Assembly: GCF_963169125.1 (NCBI RefSeq)
Contig: NC_084794.1
Coordinates: 223,259,409-223,323,408, forward strand
DNA from: Humulus lupulus
Lineage: Eukaryota; Streptophyta; Magnoliopsida; Rosales; Cannabaceae
DNA length: 64,000 nucleotides
Reading direction: 5' to 3'
Shown here: positions 21,266 to 33,513 of the stretch, piece after piece
Layout: each line of letters starts with the position of its first letter
How positions within the stretch are numbered: the stretch's first letter is position 1
Position numbers and translations under genes: made by a program
The notes under the pieces: model-generated
What the model was told of the DNA's origin: nothing
What the model saw: the letters and a program-made list of their open reading frames with translations, nothing else
Databases searched by the model: none

Positions 21266-23955
21266 TGTAATGCCCCAAATTTCCTAATAAGGTTTAGGAC
21301 CTTGATTAGGAGGCTGGGAGGGCCATAATTGATTTATTATAGTATTTAATGAATATATGCATGTTTACGTGAATTATATTATTATGTGATGGTGAATGCA
21401 TGCATATGGGTTCATATGTTAATTATGAGGGTAATTTGGTAATTTGGCCACTGTGGGTGTAATTGTATATTTTGGGTGCATGGTTGTGATTAATTAGTAT
21501 AGCCACATTATAAGGTGGATTGGTTCGAGCTGTCGACATGAGACGATCATGAGATGTAAGTGTTCGGTTTAGTCATAACGGGTTTAAGTTCGGGGCTCGG
21601 GGTGAGTCTCGGGGTGAATTTAATGATTAGAGCATTACCGAAAATTAAAGGGTAATGGGATATGATTTATTGGTATTTGGGAATATTGAGAATAGCGGGA
21701 ATTGGAGAGCGTTAATTATGATTAACAGGTTAAGCGAGAAGTACCAATTTTACCCCTAGAATAGCTTGAGAAGCTTTAGATGGCTCAAGGGTAATTTGGT
21801 CATTTTAGGGAGGATATATGTGACTTAAGTGGCTGTAGAAGGTGGTAGACTTAAACAGAACAAAACAGAGAATTTGCTTCCTCTTCCTTCCCGTGCATCA
21901 CCTTCCTCTTGTTCTTTCATTGGGGTTTTGAGTTCTAAGTGGGGATTCAACCAAGGGAAACTTAAAGGCTGGGTTGGTGGCTTGATTCAGCTTGTAAGGG
22001 AGGTCCAAAACCGGTTTCAAGGTGAGTTTTAGTCTTTGATTTCAGGTGTTGCTCTGTTTTCGTTTAAGTTTTTAGCTCATGAATCTTGATGTGAGAAGTG
22101 AGAATCAAAGGGATTTTTTGTGTTGGTATGATTGGAATTTGATGAGGGTGAGCTATGGGTGTTATTTGGGGGTTTAATTGTATGTTTGGAGGAGGATTAG
22201 AGATGGTTTGAGGGGCTGGTTTGAGAGGAAGGAGCACAGGGGAAAAACTGGTTCGTTTAAGGGCGTGTTGCTGGTCTGGGCTGGGCGCTGCGGCGCAGCT
22301 GTGGTGCGCCGCGGCCCTTGGCATCTGGCAAAGGGAGAGCCCTCTCTGTTTGAGGGCGCGCCGCGGCGCAGCAGGGGAGGGCTGCAACCCTTAAGGCCAA
22401 TTTTGCCAAAATGTGGTTTTTAGCTTGGGGATTCAAACCTTAGGCCTCGGGGTTGGACCTAGTACCCGGCTGGGTAGTATTTGATGTCTCGGGGCTGGGA
22501 TTTGGTTTGGGAACCCTCAGTTATCATTTTTATTGATGATACCTTATATTTGGTTATGACTAGGTGACCGCTAAAGGACTAAAAGTTGATCGTTCTCAAG
22601 GGTCGTTCTTTTAATCGTTCTAGCTCGACATTGAGGTAAGAAAACTGCACCCTGTGTATATGAGACATGCATGGTTATTGTGATGCATGCCGGTTGATTA
22701 CTATGTATGACATGCATGGTTTTATGATGCATGTTGGTTGATTATTATGTATGACATGCATGGTTATTATGATGCATGTTGGTTGATTAATGAGTATGAC
22801 ATGCGTGGTTATTATTGATGCATGTCGGTTGATTATTATGTATGACATGCATGGCTATTCTTGATGCATGTTGGTCGACTATTAAACGTGACATGCATGG
22901 CTGTTATTGGTGCATGTTGGATTGCTGGATATATTGCATATGATGCATGAGAGACATGTTATTAGGACATGCTTTGTACACTGGGTATGATATTGTTCAG
23001 AGCTTGAGCCTCTGTGGTTGTGCATGGTCCTAATTGTACTGGTATCTGTTTAGTAAGCATGCTAAATGCCTCGTTTGTGGATATGGAACATGTGATATGT
23101 GATTGGTGGCATGTCTTACTAGTGAAAGACACTGACTAGTCAGGGACCGACTCTAAAGTCAAGAATCACGCATTGAATGGCTCTATGGCATTAATGCTAG
23201 ACCGACCCTAGGGTCGAAGAACTTATAAACACTTTCCTGGTCTACGACCAGATGACTATAGCCAAGGTATATGACCCCGGTGACTGTTTGTCACATGGCT
23301 AAGGGACGTTGTCCATAGTTTCGACTCTAGAGTCATGAGGAAGGTTATGTTGGTGACTAATCACCTTGCACCTGTCCTAATCAAACTTAAGAAAGAATCA
23401 CTTATCGGTTAAGCCCTGGTGACCCTATCGTCACATGGCTAGAGGGAGCGATGCTCATTATTGTGACTTTTGGCTATTGTCACCTATTTGCTTGGACTGA
23501 TAGTCCCGAATGGTTATTATGATCGTTGTTGGTATTATATCATGCTCTATTGTGTTTTCTTGCTGGCTTTGGTTCACGGGTGCTACGTGGTGCAGGTAAA
23601 GGCAAGAGGAAGCTAGACCATCCTTGAGTTGGAGAGCTTAGGTGATGACGTGTACATATGCAGCTGCTCATCCGCCACGGCCGAGGTTTAAAGTGGAACT
23701 AGGGTTGAACCCTGTTTTGCCGCTTAGAACGGCCTGTTGTACATATTTTTCTGTAATAGACTTTGAAATTATATTTTCGGGATCCCAAAGTATATATATA
23801 AAACGTTCTAGTGAAACGTTACATCTTAACCAAAATGTTTAATCCCTAAACCGCTAATCATACTTAGTTCACGATTTTGGCCAAATGACTCGATTAGCGA
23901 GTTTAGCACTGTTTACAAGGCACACCGTAACGGTCCCAGGAGTTGGGGCGTTACA
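21266..23955 (+). mobile_element. Solo LTR (2.7 kb) nested in the old 5' LTR
   Basis: It starts TGTAATGCCCC and ends GGGGCGTTACA, with perfect GGTAT duplications at 21261-21265 and 23956-23960. No internal element genes are present. ORFs such as 21829-22032 and 22064-22423 are not conserved proteins that I recognise. It carries a minisatellite (22664-22925). Confidence 0.92.
22664..22925. repeat. Minisatellite of ~43 bp, about six copies
   Basis: The unit is 'gacatgcatggttattatga' followed by 'tgcatgttggttgattattatgtat', with copies diverging slightly. It lies in the solo LTR, at the same relative place as the minisatellite of the 1659-5473 LTR. Confidence 0.88.
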
Positions 23956-25791
23956 GGTATTTTGGTAATTTAGTTAATTAACAGGAATTATTGGGGGTAT
24001 GAGATGTATTTTGGGGGAAAATAGGCGTTTTAGGAAGATTAGTCGAGTTAATTAGAGATTTTAAGTGTAATTTGAGGTTTAGCGGGGAAGTTGTGTCAAA
24101 TGACATTTTTGCCCTTGTGAGCTTTGGTGAAGGACTTAATAGGCAGGGGCATAATAGTCTTTTGCCCGAGTATTAGCTAAGAATTAGCCAAGTCTGAAGA
24201 CAAAAACAACAATTCATGTTTCTCTTACTCTATCTCCCTTGGAAGTTTTCTCTTAGGATTTGAAGGGGAACTCTTGGACTCTAAGTCTAGAAGTGATCTT
24301 TGGTGGATTTTGTGGCTTGTTGTTAAGGACTAGGAATAGCAAAGCTAGGGAAATCCAATTGGGGAGCTCAAAATCTAAGAGGTAAATTCAGTTCTTTAAG
24401 CTTTTGAGTTTTTCTTTTTGTGTTTTTGAGAAGTCATTGGATTTTTTAGTATTAGTTGTGTTTTAATGAGTTTCCAAGGTTGTTTATGGTGTTCATGTAC
24501 TGCTGAGACCATTTCTGTGGTCGAACTGGGTCAAAACCATGTTTTTGGACAGTTTTGAGGGATTTTTGATTTATGAAATTGCTAGTAATTCTAGGTTCGC
24601 TAGGTAGTGCCGCAACCCACAAGAGCTCAGTCGAGGAAGGGGTGCCTCGAACCGCCTTAGAGATGCTTGGTAGGTTTCGCCGTAGTGCAAGTGCAGGGGA
24701 TTTGGGGTCGACGTTCTTTGCCAAGTTAGGCACCGTGGCTCGTTTGTGGGGCGCCACTGCTCAAATGGGAAAAAAAATTCAAAAATAAGATTTTGGGTTA
24801 TGGGAACCCAAACCTAAGGGCTCGGGAACGGTTCCACTACTTGGTTGGGTGGAATCTGGGATTCCAAGGGATACGACTTAGTTTTGAAGCTCTTTATTAG
24901 TTCTAGTTCTTGATGGTATTCATCGTTGATGTTGTGACTAGGGTTCCACAAGGCTTAGGAAAGAGAATCACACTCGAGGTCACTTTGTCGTCAACACAGG
25001 ACTTGAGGTAAGAAAACTTGCACATGCAACGAGTGTAGGGCTCGAGCCATTGATTATTGAACACGGGTATGACATTTTGTGAATCTGTTTAAAGTAAATG
25101 TTTGCTCTTTATCAGCATTTTTTTTTATAAACGTTTGTAATGATTTGTTGGTGCTTGTGATTGATCGGTTGGAAGGCCATTATCGGCCTTGAGGTTGTTA
25201 TCGGCACTACATGCGTAATGTAGGCCGTTGTGGCAGGGCCAGGCTGTAGTGGTGGGACCATTACATGGATGTGGTGTGTACCTATTCAACATGAGTCGTT
25301 ATACTTATTAAATATGGCTATGATTTATAAAGCATGTATTTGATAAGAATGTTTATCTGAATATCTGTCTTACTTGATTAAGTTTTATTGCCGGGCCTTG
25401 GCTCACGGGTGCTTTGTGGTGCATGTAAAGGCAAAGGATATCTGACTAGCCATGAGTTGGAGAGCTCTAGGGGTGGCGCATACATACTTGGCCTGCTCGG
25501 CCACCACGGTCGAGATACTTGTGAGGAACATGGGATATTAACTCAATTTTGTCGTTTATGTCGGCTAATTCTATAATTATGATAAATTTGTATTTTTGAT
25601 TTAAAACCCTTGGGATCCCTTGTATTTACTTAACCAATTTTAAATGAGAAGTTTAAGTTTATTGATAAAACTTTTTAGTACCTAAACCACCGTTTAGTTT
25701 ACAGTTTTGAGTCCAAATGACCCGCTTACTGAGTTAAGCATTGTTTTAAACACACGGTGTAACGATCCTGGATTATTAGGGTGTTACAACT

Positions 25792-25804
25792 TGGTATTAG
25801 AGTT
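25792..25804 (+). other. Primer-binding site, initiator-Met tRNA type
   Basis: TGGTATTAGAGTT begins 3 bases after the 5' LTR end. It resembles the common plant PBS TGGTATCAGAGC, complementary to the 3' end of initiator-Met tRNA, with a C-to-T change. Confidence 0.75.
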
Positions 25805-26139
25805 GCCAAGGTTTATGCTTCCTAAAGATTGGCCGAATATGTACGCTCGCTGCTAAGGACAATCTTGACTCACGGTTCGGTGGGTAATGGGTTGATTACT
25901 TGTTTAGATGCTTAATTAAACTATATGTCTTATCTGCATGCTAGAATAGAGAGCATGATATACATACTATTAAAGCAGGGCTTAGTGATTGATGTCTGAA
26001 TAATATGTACATGTGTTTAAGCATTATTGTTACATGTGAATGTTGTGGTGGTTTGTTTTCTTTTATTGTGGGACGATTTCTAGGTATGATCATCATCCCT
26101 AATGGGCCGAGTCATTTATTGTAGACATACTGGGTAGTT

Positions 26140-27240
26140 ATGTGTCCATGGAAATCAATTGGATCAGGCAGTATTGATATCGAGGCTGAAAATGAAAATC
26201 AGGGCCAGATGCCTCCACCTGCCCCTTGGAATTGGCAACATATGCTTTCAGATATGCAAGTGAGACTGCAGAGACAGGAGGAAGAGACCAAGGGGTTGAG
26301 ACAGCAGATTCTGCCAGGGAACACTACTTCGTTCGTCCCACCGATTGTGGCACCAGTTTTGGCTCAACCTGGGGTTAAGGACAGATAGGAACCACTAGTT
26401 CAGAGGCTCCAGTGACATTACCCTCCAGCTTTCGAGGGAGGTATAGATCCATTCAGAGCTGAGCAGGGGATGGGCATGGTCAGCTCCATCCTCAATGTTA
26501 TGAGGATGGTAGGTAATGACAGGGTGGTTTGTGCCACATATATGTTACTGGATGATGCTCGAACTTGGTGGGAAGTGGTATCCCAGACCGAGAACGTCAT
26601 TATGATGGGCTGTGAGAAATTTAGACAGTTGATCAATGAGAGATTTTACAATAACGCAGTTCAAGCTGCAAAGATGAACAGATTTATGAATCTAGTTCAG
26701 GGAAACATGACAATGAGAGAGTATGCCATTAAATTTGATGGATTGGACAAGTTTTCATTGGACTTGGTGCCGACTGATGTGGCTCAGAAATAGCGATTTA
26801 TTTAGGGTAGCCTAGGGCATTGAAATTGCCCCAGTGTCTGAGGTTGTTACCTATGCTCAAACAATAGAGAATGCCCTTATTGTTGAGGGCGCAGAGGATG
26901 AGATACAGAGGAAAAGCACCGTAGGGCGCAACGCTCAGAGAATGGTACCACCGTGTACTGGATTGGGTAGGGGTGGAGGCCCCAGTGGTCAGAAAATAAA
27001 GGCTATAGACATATTTAGCACCCCTGGACCAGAGAGAGAGTTCTGAGGCGCTCAGAGTAGCCAGTGGGGCAAGGGTGAGAAGTGGAAGACTTACCCAAAG
27101 TGCATTCGGTGGAGGAGACACTATTTGAGAAAATGTTGTGCTAAGACATGTTTCTTATGTGGCGTGGTGGATCATCTCAAGAAGAAGTGCCCGCGCTTAA
27201 AAAGGAAGGGACCGAGGAAAACCGGTAATTCAGTTCGGTT
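26140..27240 (+). pseudogene. gag: gag with CCHC knuckle of the old Tekay-type element
   Basis: The frame from 26140 gives an N-terminal acidic region and a coiled-coil stretch (MQVRLQRQEEETKGLRQQI). After a stop it continues in the same general sense through the gag domain: YPPAFEGGIDPFRAEQ, then DDARTWWEVV, then FYNNAVQAAKMNRFMNL and REYAIKFDGLDKFS. A stop at 26791 and later frameshifts follow. Past 26940 the PPCTGLGRGGGPSGQK linker leads to a CCHC-like knuckle (about 27095-27200: CFLCGVVDHLKKKC). Family-typical throughout, but clearly dead. Confidence 0.8.
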
Positions 27241-27379
27241 TGAGTAGTTTCTTTAACTCAAACAGAGGCTGAGGCTAGTTCCTCCGTGGCAACATGTCAG
27301 ATTTATAGCATTGACCCTTATTTTACATTATGAATTTACTTTGGCCTTAGGCATGTTATGGCTTATTTAGTAAGGTCAG

Positions 27380-27565
27380 AGATGAACCGAGTTGATTTCA
27401 GGTATGTATGTTGCAGAGCATGGGACATTGACGCCTATTGAGAATCGGTAGCCTCTAGGGATGGAATTAGACCATTACCAGTAAGGGTGAATAGTAGAGA
27501 GTGGTCTATGGATGTGATAGAATAAGTTGTGAAAGAGTTTGACGTGTTATTGGATATGGACTCCT
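27380..27565 (+). pseudogene. pol: Protease relic of the old element, cut by the younger insertion
   Basis: Broken frames here resemble the retropepsin distal half of the younger element: PLPVRVNSREWSMDVIE and EFDVLLDMDSL versus the younger [18 protein letters not shown] and [10 protein letters not shown]. The similarity stops at about 27565. There the sequence jumps back to a gag linker (PPHSGSSRGGGPS), which marks the left edge of the embedded younger element. Confidence 0.65.
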
Positions 27566-27923
27566 TAGCCGCAGGGTGGTGCCTCCACACTCTGGGTCTA
27601 GTAGGGGCGGAGGCCCCAGTGATTTGAAGAGGAAGACTCCTGATACTCCAATCGCTCCTAGGTCTGATAGGGGAGGTCGGGGTACTCAGGGTGGTCGTCA
27701 GGGAGGCGGAGATTCATGGAGGACTTATCCAGAGTGCACAAGGTGCAGGAGACGCCATCCGGGTGAGTTTCAGGCTAAGGCCTGCTATGTGTGTGGGGTG
27801 GTGGGACACCTCAGGAAGGATTGCCCGACAGTGAAGAAGGGAGAGACAGGAAAGGTGGACAGCTTGACTTCAGCTCGAGTGTTCACCCTGACGCAGGCGG
27901 AGGCCGAGGCTGTCCCTCGGTAG
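27566..27923 (+). pseudogene. gag: gag C-terminus with zinc knuckle, younger element
   Basis: The open frame from 27576 gives a Gly/Arg-rich RNA-binding-like stretch (SDRGGRGTQGGRQGGG) and a CCHC knuckle, CYVCGVVGHLRKDC (C-x2-C-x4-H-x4-C). A one-base deletion near 27918 shifts the frame to that of the protease, where SVVTGQLSSAGTPF continues. Confidence 0.82.
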
Positions 27924-30900
27924 TGACAGGTCAGCTTTCTAGTGCTGGCACTCCCTTTACTGTTTTGATTGATTCTGGTGCTACGCATTCATTTGTATCT
28001 GATAGGGTGATTGATAGACTATGTAGGCCTAGTGAGTATAGTGCTTCAGGGTTTGGGACTATATTGCCTACATGAGAGTTGGTAGTATCTAGGAGGTGGA
28101 TTAGAGCACTGCCAGTGTTAGTTGATGGTAGGGAGTTATCAGTAGACTTGATTGAGTTGAGTATGGGGGACTTTGATATGATTCTAGGTATGGATTGGCT
28201 GGTTAGATATGGAGCTACCATTGACTGTAGGAAGAAGATGGTAACCTTTGAGCCAGAGGGCGAGGATCCCTTTGTTTTTGTGGGAGCGGTGCATGGACTC
28301 CGCGTACCCAGGATATCTGCATTGAGAGCCAGAGATTTGTTACAGGGTGGATGTATAGGCTTCTTGGCTAGTGTGGTGGATACAACCAAAGTTTCACCAG
28401 TTGGTCCGAAGGACACCAGATTGATTTGTGAGTTCTTGGATGTGTTTCCTGAGGAATTGCCTGGGTTGCCACCGCGTAGAGAGATTGAGTTTGTTATAGA
28501 GCTGGCACCAGGGACAGAGCCAGTGTCGAGGGTACCATATAGGATGGCACCAGCAGAACTGAAAGAGTTAAAGATACAGCTGCAGGAGCTTCTAGATCTG
28601 GGGTTTATCAGAACTAGCTATTCGCCATGGGGTGCTCCAGTTCTGTTCGTTAAGAAGAAGGACGGGACACTGAGGATGTGTATTGACTATCGAGAGTTGA
28701 ACAAGTTAACAATAAAGAATAAGTATCCCCTACCAAGGATTGATGACTTGTTTGATCAGCTGCAGGGTAAGACGGTTTTCTCAAAGCTTGATCTTCGATC
28801 TGGTTATCACCAGCTGAGGATCAAGGATGAGGACATACCTAAGACAACCTTCCGGACACGGCGTGGGCATTATGAGTTCTTGGTCATGTCTTTTGGTTTG
28901 ACCAATGCCCCAGCAGCCTTTATGGACTTAATGAACAGGGTGTTCAAAGATTTTCTAGATCAGTTTGTTATAGTTTTCATCGATGACATCCTGGTGTATT
29001 CTAGTTCAGAGGCAGAGCACGAGTTTCGTCTCCGACAGGTTCTTCAGAGGTTGAGAGAACACTAGTTGTATGCTAAGTTTAAGAAGTGTGAGTTCTGGTT
29101 ACCTGAAGTGACATTCCTTGGACACATTGTAGGTGCAGATGGGATTAAGGTGGATCTGTCTAAGATATAGGCAGTTAGGGATTGGCCGAGGCCAGGAATG
29201 CCTCGGAGGTGCGGAGTTTTCTGGGATTAGCAGGGTACTACAGGCGATTTGTAGAGGGCTTCTCGAAGATAGCAGCACCCATGACAGAATTGACAAGAAA
29301 GAATTTGAAGTTTATCTGGTCAGACAAGTGTGAAGACAGCTTTCAGGAATTGAAGCGACGACTTATTACAGCGCCAGTGTTGAGTCTACCTTCGGGGGAA
29401 GGAAAGTTTGTTGTTTATTGCGATGCATTGAGGTTGGGCTTAGGCTGTGTGTTGATGCAGAATGAGAGGGTTATAGCTTATGCATCACGACAGCTGAAGG
29501 AGTATGAGTAGCGGTATCCTACCCATGACTTGGAGCTGGCAGCAGTGGTTTTTTCCTTGAAGATTTGGCGGCATTATCTATATGGGGAGAAATGCGAGGT
29601 ATATACTGACCATAAGAGCCTGAAATATTTCTTTACACAGAAGGACCTGAATATGAGACAGAGGCGTTGGCTGGAGTTGGTAAAGGATTATGACTGTGAT
29701 ATTCTTTATCATCCAGGGAAAGCCAATGTGGTGGCTGATGCATTGAGCCGCAAAGGTCTAGGTCAGTTATATAGTGCTGTTCAGATCTCGAGGGAGTTGG
29801 CTAATGAGATGATTAGAGCAGGGATAGAGTTGGTGGTGGGTCAGTTGGCTAATATTACTCTACAGTCGACCCTGCTAGAACGGATCAGAGAGGGGCAGTT
29901 GACAGATGCTAAGTTACAAAGGGTTAGAGAGGATGTCTTAGCGGGAATAGCTAAGGATTATTTAGTTTCTGAGGTCGGTTTACTTCGGTATCAGGGACGG
30001 ATTTGTGTTCCAACTGATGAGGGGATCAGACGAGAGATACTAGATGAGTCTCATACGATGCCGTACTCACTTCATCCGGGTACCACGAAGATGTATCAGG
30101 ATCTACGGACTTTGTATTGGTGGCCCGAGATGAAGAGGGATGTGGTTGAGTACGTTGCCAGATGTTTGACCTATCAGCAGGTGAAGGCTGAACATCAGCG
30201 ACCAGCAGGGTTGCTTCAGCCATTGGGTATTCCTGAATGGAAATGGGAGGACATTACTATTGATTTTGTAGGAGGTTTACCCAGGACAGTAGGACTTCAT
30301 AACTCGGTGTGGGTGATAGTGGATAGATACATCAAGTCAGCCCATTTCCTTCCAGTGAGGTCGACATATACTGTGGATCAGTATGCTGAGCTGTATGTGA
30401 GGGAGATCGTACATCTCCATGGGGTTCCTAAGTCTATAGTGTCAGACTGGGATCCTATCCTCACTTCCATGTTTTGGGGTAGTTTACAGAAAGCTTTGGG
30501 AACTCAGTTGAAGTTCAGTACAGCCTTTCATCCTCATATTGATGGACAGTCTGAGAGGACAATCCAGGTGTTGGAGGATATGCTCAGAGCTTGTGTGATT
30601 GATTTTGAGGGTTCATGGAGTAAGTACCTTCCGTTGATTGAATTCTCGTACAACAATAGTTATCAGTCAACAATTGGAGTGGCTCCCTATGAGATGTTAT
30701 ATGGGAGGAAGTGTAGATCACCCATTCATTGGGATGAGATGGGTGAGAGGAGGTATTTGGGGCCGGATATGGTACAGAAGACAAGTGAGGCCATAGAGAA
30801 GATCCGGGCTAGGATGCTCGCATCTCAGAGTAGGCAGAAGAGCTACGTTGATCCTAAGCGTAGGGACGTGGAGTTCCAGGTTGGGGGCCACGTCTTTCTC

Positions 30901-31299
30901 AGAGTTTCACCATTGCGAGGGGTGAGGAGGTTTGGGAAGAAGGGCAAGCTGAGCCCTAGATTCATTGGACCATTTGAGATCCTGTAAAGGATTGGTCAGG
31001 TGGCTTACAGGTTAGCTTTTCCGCCATCATTGTCTGGAGTTCATGACGTGTTCCATGTCTCCATGCTTCGGAAGTATGTCTCAGATGTGACTCATGTTTT
31101 GAGGCATGAAGATTTGGAGTTACAGGAAGATTTGGCTTATGAAGAGCAACCAGTTCAGATCTTGGACCAGAAAGATAAAGTGTTGCGGAATAAGATGATT
31201 CCTCTGATTAAAGTGCTGTGGAGGAATAGTAAGGTCGAGGAGGCGACCTGGGAGCTTGAGACAGCTATACGGGATCAGTATCCGAAATTGTTCAGGTAA
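27924..31299 (+). pseudogene. pol: pol polyprotein (PR-RT-RH-IN-chromodomain), younger element, lightly damaged
   Basis: The protease site is VLIDSGATHSFVS (27966-28004), intact D-S-G. RT has [40 protein letters not shown] and catalytic FIDDILVYS (near 28978-29004), all intact. RNase H follows ([36 protein letters not shown]). Integrase has [15 protein letters not shown] and DGQSERT, so the D-D-E set is present. The C-terminus (31170-31299) is a chromodomain: VLWRNSKVEEATWELE. Lesions are TGA near 28073, TAG at 29063, about 29168 and 29509, TAA near 30985, and a one-base deletion at about 29195. The chromodomain places it in the chromoviruses. Confidence 0.9.
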
Positions 31300-31320
31300 A
31301 TTTTGAGGATGAAATTCTCA

Positions 31321-31335
31321 TTAGGAGGGTATAGT
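31321..31335 (+). other. Polypurine tract of the younger element
   Basis: TTAGGAGGGTATAGT lies immediately before TGTAACG of the 3' LTR, the position and composition expected for plus-strand priming. Its exact placement shows that the following LTR is this element's own 3' LTR rather than a chance insertion. Confidence 0.7.
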
Positions 31336-33513
31336 TGTAACGACCCAAATTCACTAATTAGGCTTAAGGGCCTTAATTAGTGTGCCTGGAGGGCATAATG
31401 AGAATTATGTGTGATTTTAATGATTAAGATGCATGACTATGATTTAAAGCATGTTATATGACTATGTGTATTATGTTATGTGATAATTATGCTATGTGAT
31501 TTGTACCGCGTGGGTGTGGTGGTATCAATGTGATGCACGTGCCGAGATGGTCCTAGAAAGTTAGATAATGGTAACTGGTGATTTGGTAACCTGTGTAATT
31601 GTTAGTAACCGTAAAGAGTAACAGGTTTTGTTGGAAAAGTGGTAGAATTGTAATGTTAGTAAAAAGACAGGTGTGCCCTTGAGGTTTAGTTAGGAAGGGA
31701 TATTAGTGGAGGGATAAAGTGGTCATTTGGCAGTGAATAGATGAGCTTCAGCTGAGAGGAAAAGTTAGTCATGTATAACACTTAGGAAGTTGATTTATGC
31801 TGAAATTGGGAGGAAAATCTAGAAGAAAGGAGAAGAAGAGGGAAGCTGAAGTTGGGAGACCTAAGAAGAGAATTTTGATGATTCAAGGCAATTAAGCTAA
31901 GCCTAGGCCAAGATTTCTCAGAGGTAAGGGTCTATCTATGATTTGTTTAAGTTTCAAGTCTAGTTTTTGGAGGATAAGCATGAATTGAAGCAAGTTGGTG
32001 GCTTGTTTTGCATGAAAATTCAGCTGGTTTGTCAAGGAGAAATTCAGTTCAAAGCTTGGATTGGAGGAAGCTCAAGTTGAATTTCTGATTGAGGTAAGGG
32101 TATTAAACATGTTTGCAATCTTGTAGCTGTTATGATTTAAGAATCTAGAGGTCTAGTTGAGACTTTTCTCAAGTTTTGGTTTAAGTGTTTGAGTCTGAAA
32201 TTTAAGTGTGAATTTTGTGAATGGTTGTATAACTGAGCTAGATTATGATGTTTATAGGTTGTTGTATGGTCTATCTGGGGTTTTGAATTGGTTTTGGGGC
32301 TTAGGTAGGAGTTTGGGGTGACTTGGAATGATTTGGGTTCGGGAAAAACGCAGGGGAAAAACCCAGATTTCTGGGCTCGCGAAGGAGCGTCGCGGCGCTG
32401 TTCTTGCGCGCCGCGGCGCAAGGCTGATTCTGGGCAGAGCAAGTTCTCTGACTTGCTCGGCGCCGTGGCCCTATAGGGTTGCGCCGCAGCGCTAGGCCAA
32501 TTTCAGAACATAGGATTTTGCAATTTTGAGCCTTTGCTTCAGGGGTTCGGGGAATATCTTCGGTACATTGTTTTAAGGTTTTGGGGGTCCCGAGAGTGTG
32601 GGATTGGTTCCGGGAAGTATTTTTGGATTGATTAGTGACAAGGATGTTTCATTTGTGTTGTGACTAGGTCTTTGGAGAGGCTCGGGGTAGAGGACCGTGC
32701 TCGCGGCTTCGTGGCATCGGAAACTAGTAAATTGAAAGGTAAGAAAAGTGCACCCGGTTGTATAATTGAGATGGGACTAAGTGCTCCCGGGAATTGTATC
32801 GTGTCAATGTTGGTATTACACCATGGGACATGTAAAAGCAGTCTAAAAGTACCGTACATGATATTAGCGCACAGGGCGCGGATTGGCCACTGGTAGCCAA
32901 GGACAATGGGATAACGGAGGGAGCAGCCTGAGGGCGCTAGCCCTAGTTATCATTTGTGCACTGTAAATGATATGAATTGACATTCCTAGTATGTGGAATA
33001 CTTGATTATATTGATTGATGATATGGTTGAGATTATGTAATGCAATGTGGGATTTTGACTTGTTTGCTAATTGCTTATGCTTTGTTGCTGTTGTGTTTTC
33101 TTGCTGGGCCTTGGCTCACGGGTGCTACGTGGTGCAGGTAAAGGCAAGGGCAAGCTGGACCAAGCCTGAGGCGGAGAGCTCCGAGGTGGAATGTACATAG
33201 CCAGCGGTTCGACCGCCACGTTCGAGGAGTGGACCAGGACAGGGATCACCTAACTGCTTATTTTGCCTTAGTATGGCCGGTTGTTGTACATAAACCTTGT
33301 GTCTTTTATAAACGGTCTTTGAACTTAATATTTTTGGGATCCCATGTAACAGATGATACTTTTTAATGAAAATGTGGCTTTTGAGACCAAAACGCTTTTA
33401 ACCCTAGTTCCTTTATAGTTTCAATGGCACGATTTTATTTAAATGACTTGATTAGCAAGTCTGGCACTTTATAAACACATAGTGTAACGGTCTTGGCTAT
33501 CCAGGGCGTTACA
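31336..33513 (+). repeat. 3' LTR of the younger Tekay-type element
   Basis: It starts TGTAACGACCC and ends CCAGGGCGTTACA (2178 bp). It is the same family as the reverse solo LTR at 6484-8855 and distinct from the 5' LTR at 20894-25788. The small ORFs inside it (32137-32442, 32660-32906, 33015-33249) have no recognised product. Confidence 0.9.

Larger units (their letters stand above)
20894..25788 (+). repeat. 5' LTR of the old Tekay-type element, split by a solo LTR
   Basis: It starts near 20894 (AGTAACGTCCC where TGTAACGTCCC is expected) and ends GGGTGTTACA at 25788. Subtracting the nested 21266-23955 solo LTR and one 5-bp TSD leaves about 2.2 kb. The distal half has the 'gggccttggctcacgggtgc' block shared with the other LTRs of this type. 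The short ORFs in 24452-24788 and 25388-25576 are LTR sequence. Confidence 0.72.
27566..33513 (+). mobile_element. Younger 5'-truncated Tekay-type chromovirus with 3' LTR
   Basis: It starts in the gag linker without a 5' LTR, then runs through the CCHC knuckle, protease, RT, RNase H, integrase and chromodomain to a polypurine tract and a complete 3' LTR. No target duplication is expected or seen with the truncated left end. Its coding region is much better preserved than the flanking old element. I infer that it joined the old element by truncation or illegitimate recombination, with loss of old protease/RT sequence. Confidence 0.75.

Noticed and set aside
22064..22423. 107-aa minus and 81-aa plus ORFs in a solo LTR
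   Set aside because: GC-rich local patch in an LTR with no domain and no conservation in the sister LTRs.
27785..28416. Minus-strand ORFs of 67 and 161 aa
   Set aside because: Antisense shadow of the gag linker and protease of the younger element.
20894..33513. One complete Tekay element with two LTRs
   Set aside because: The LTRs are of different subfamilies, and the gag/protease region is partly duplicated in tandem (26140-27565 and 27566 onwards). Two elements explain it better.
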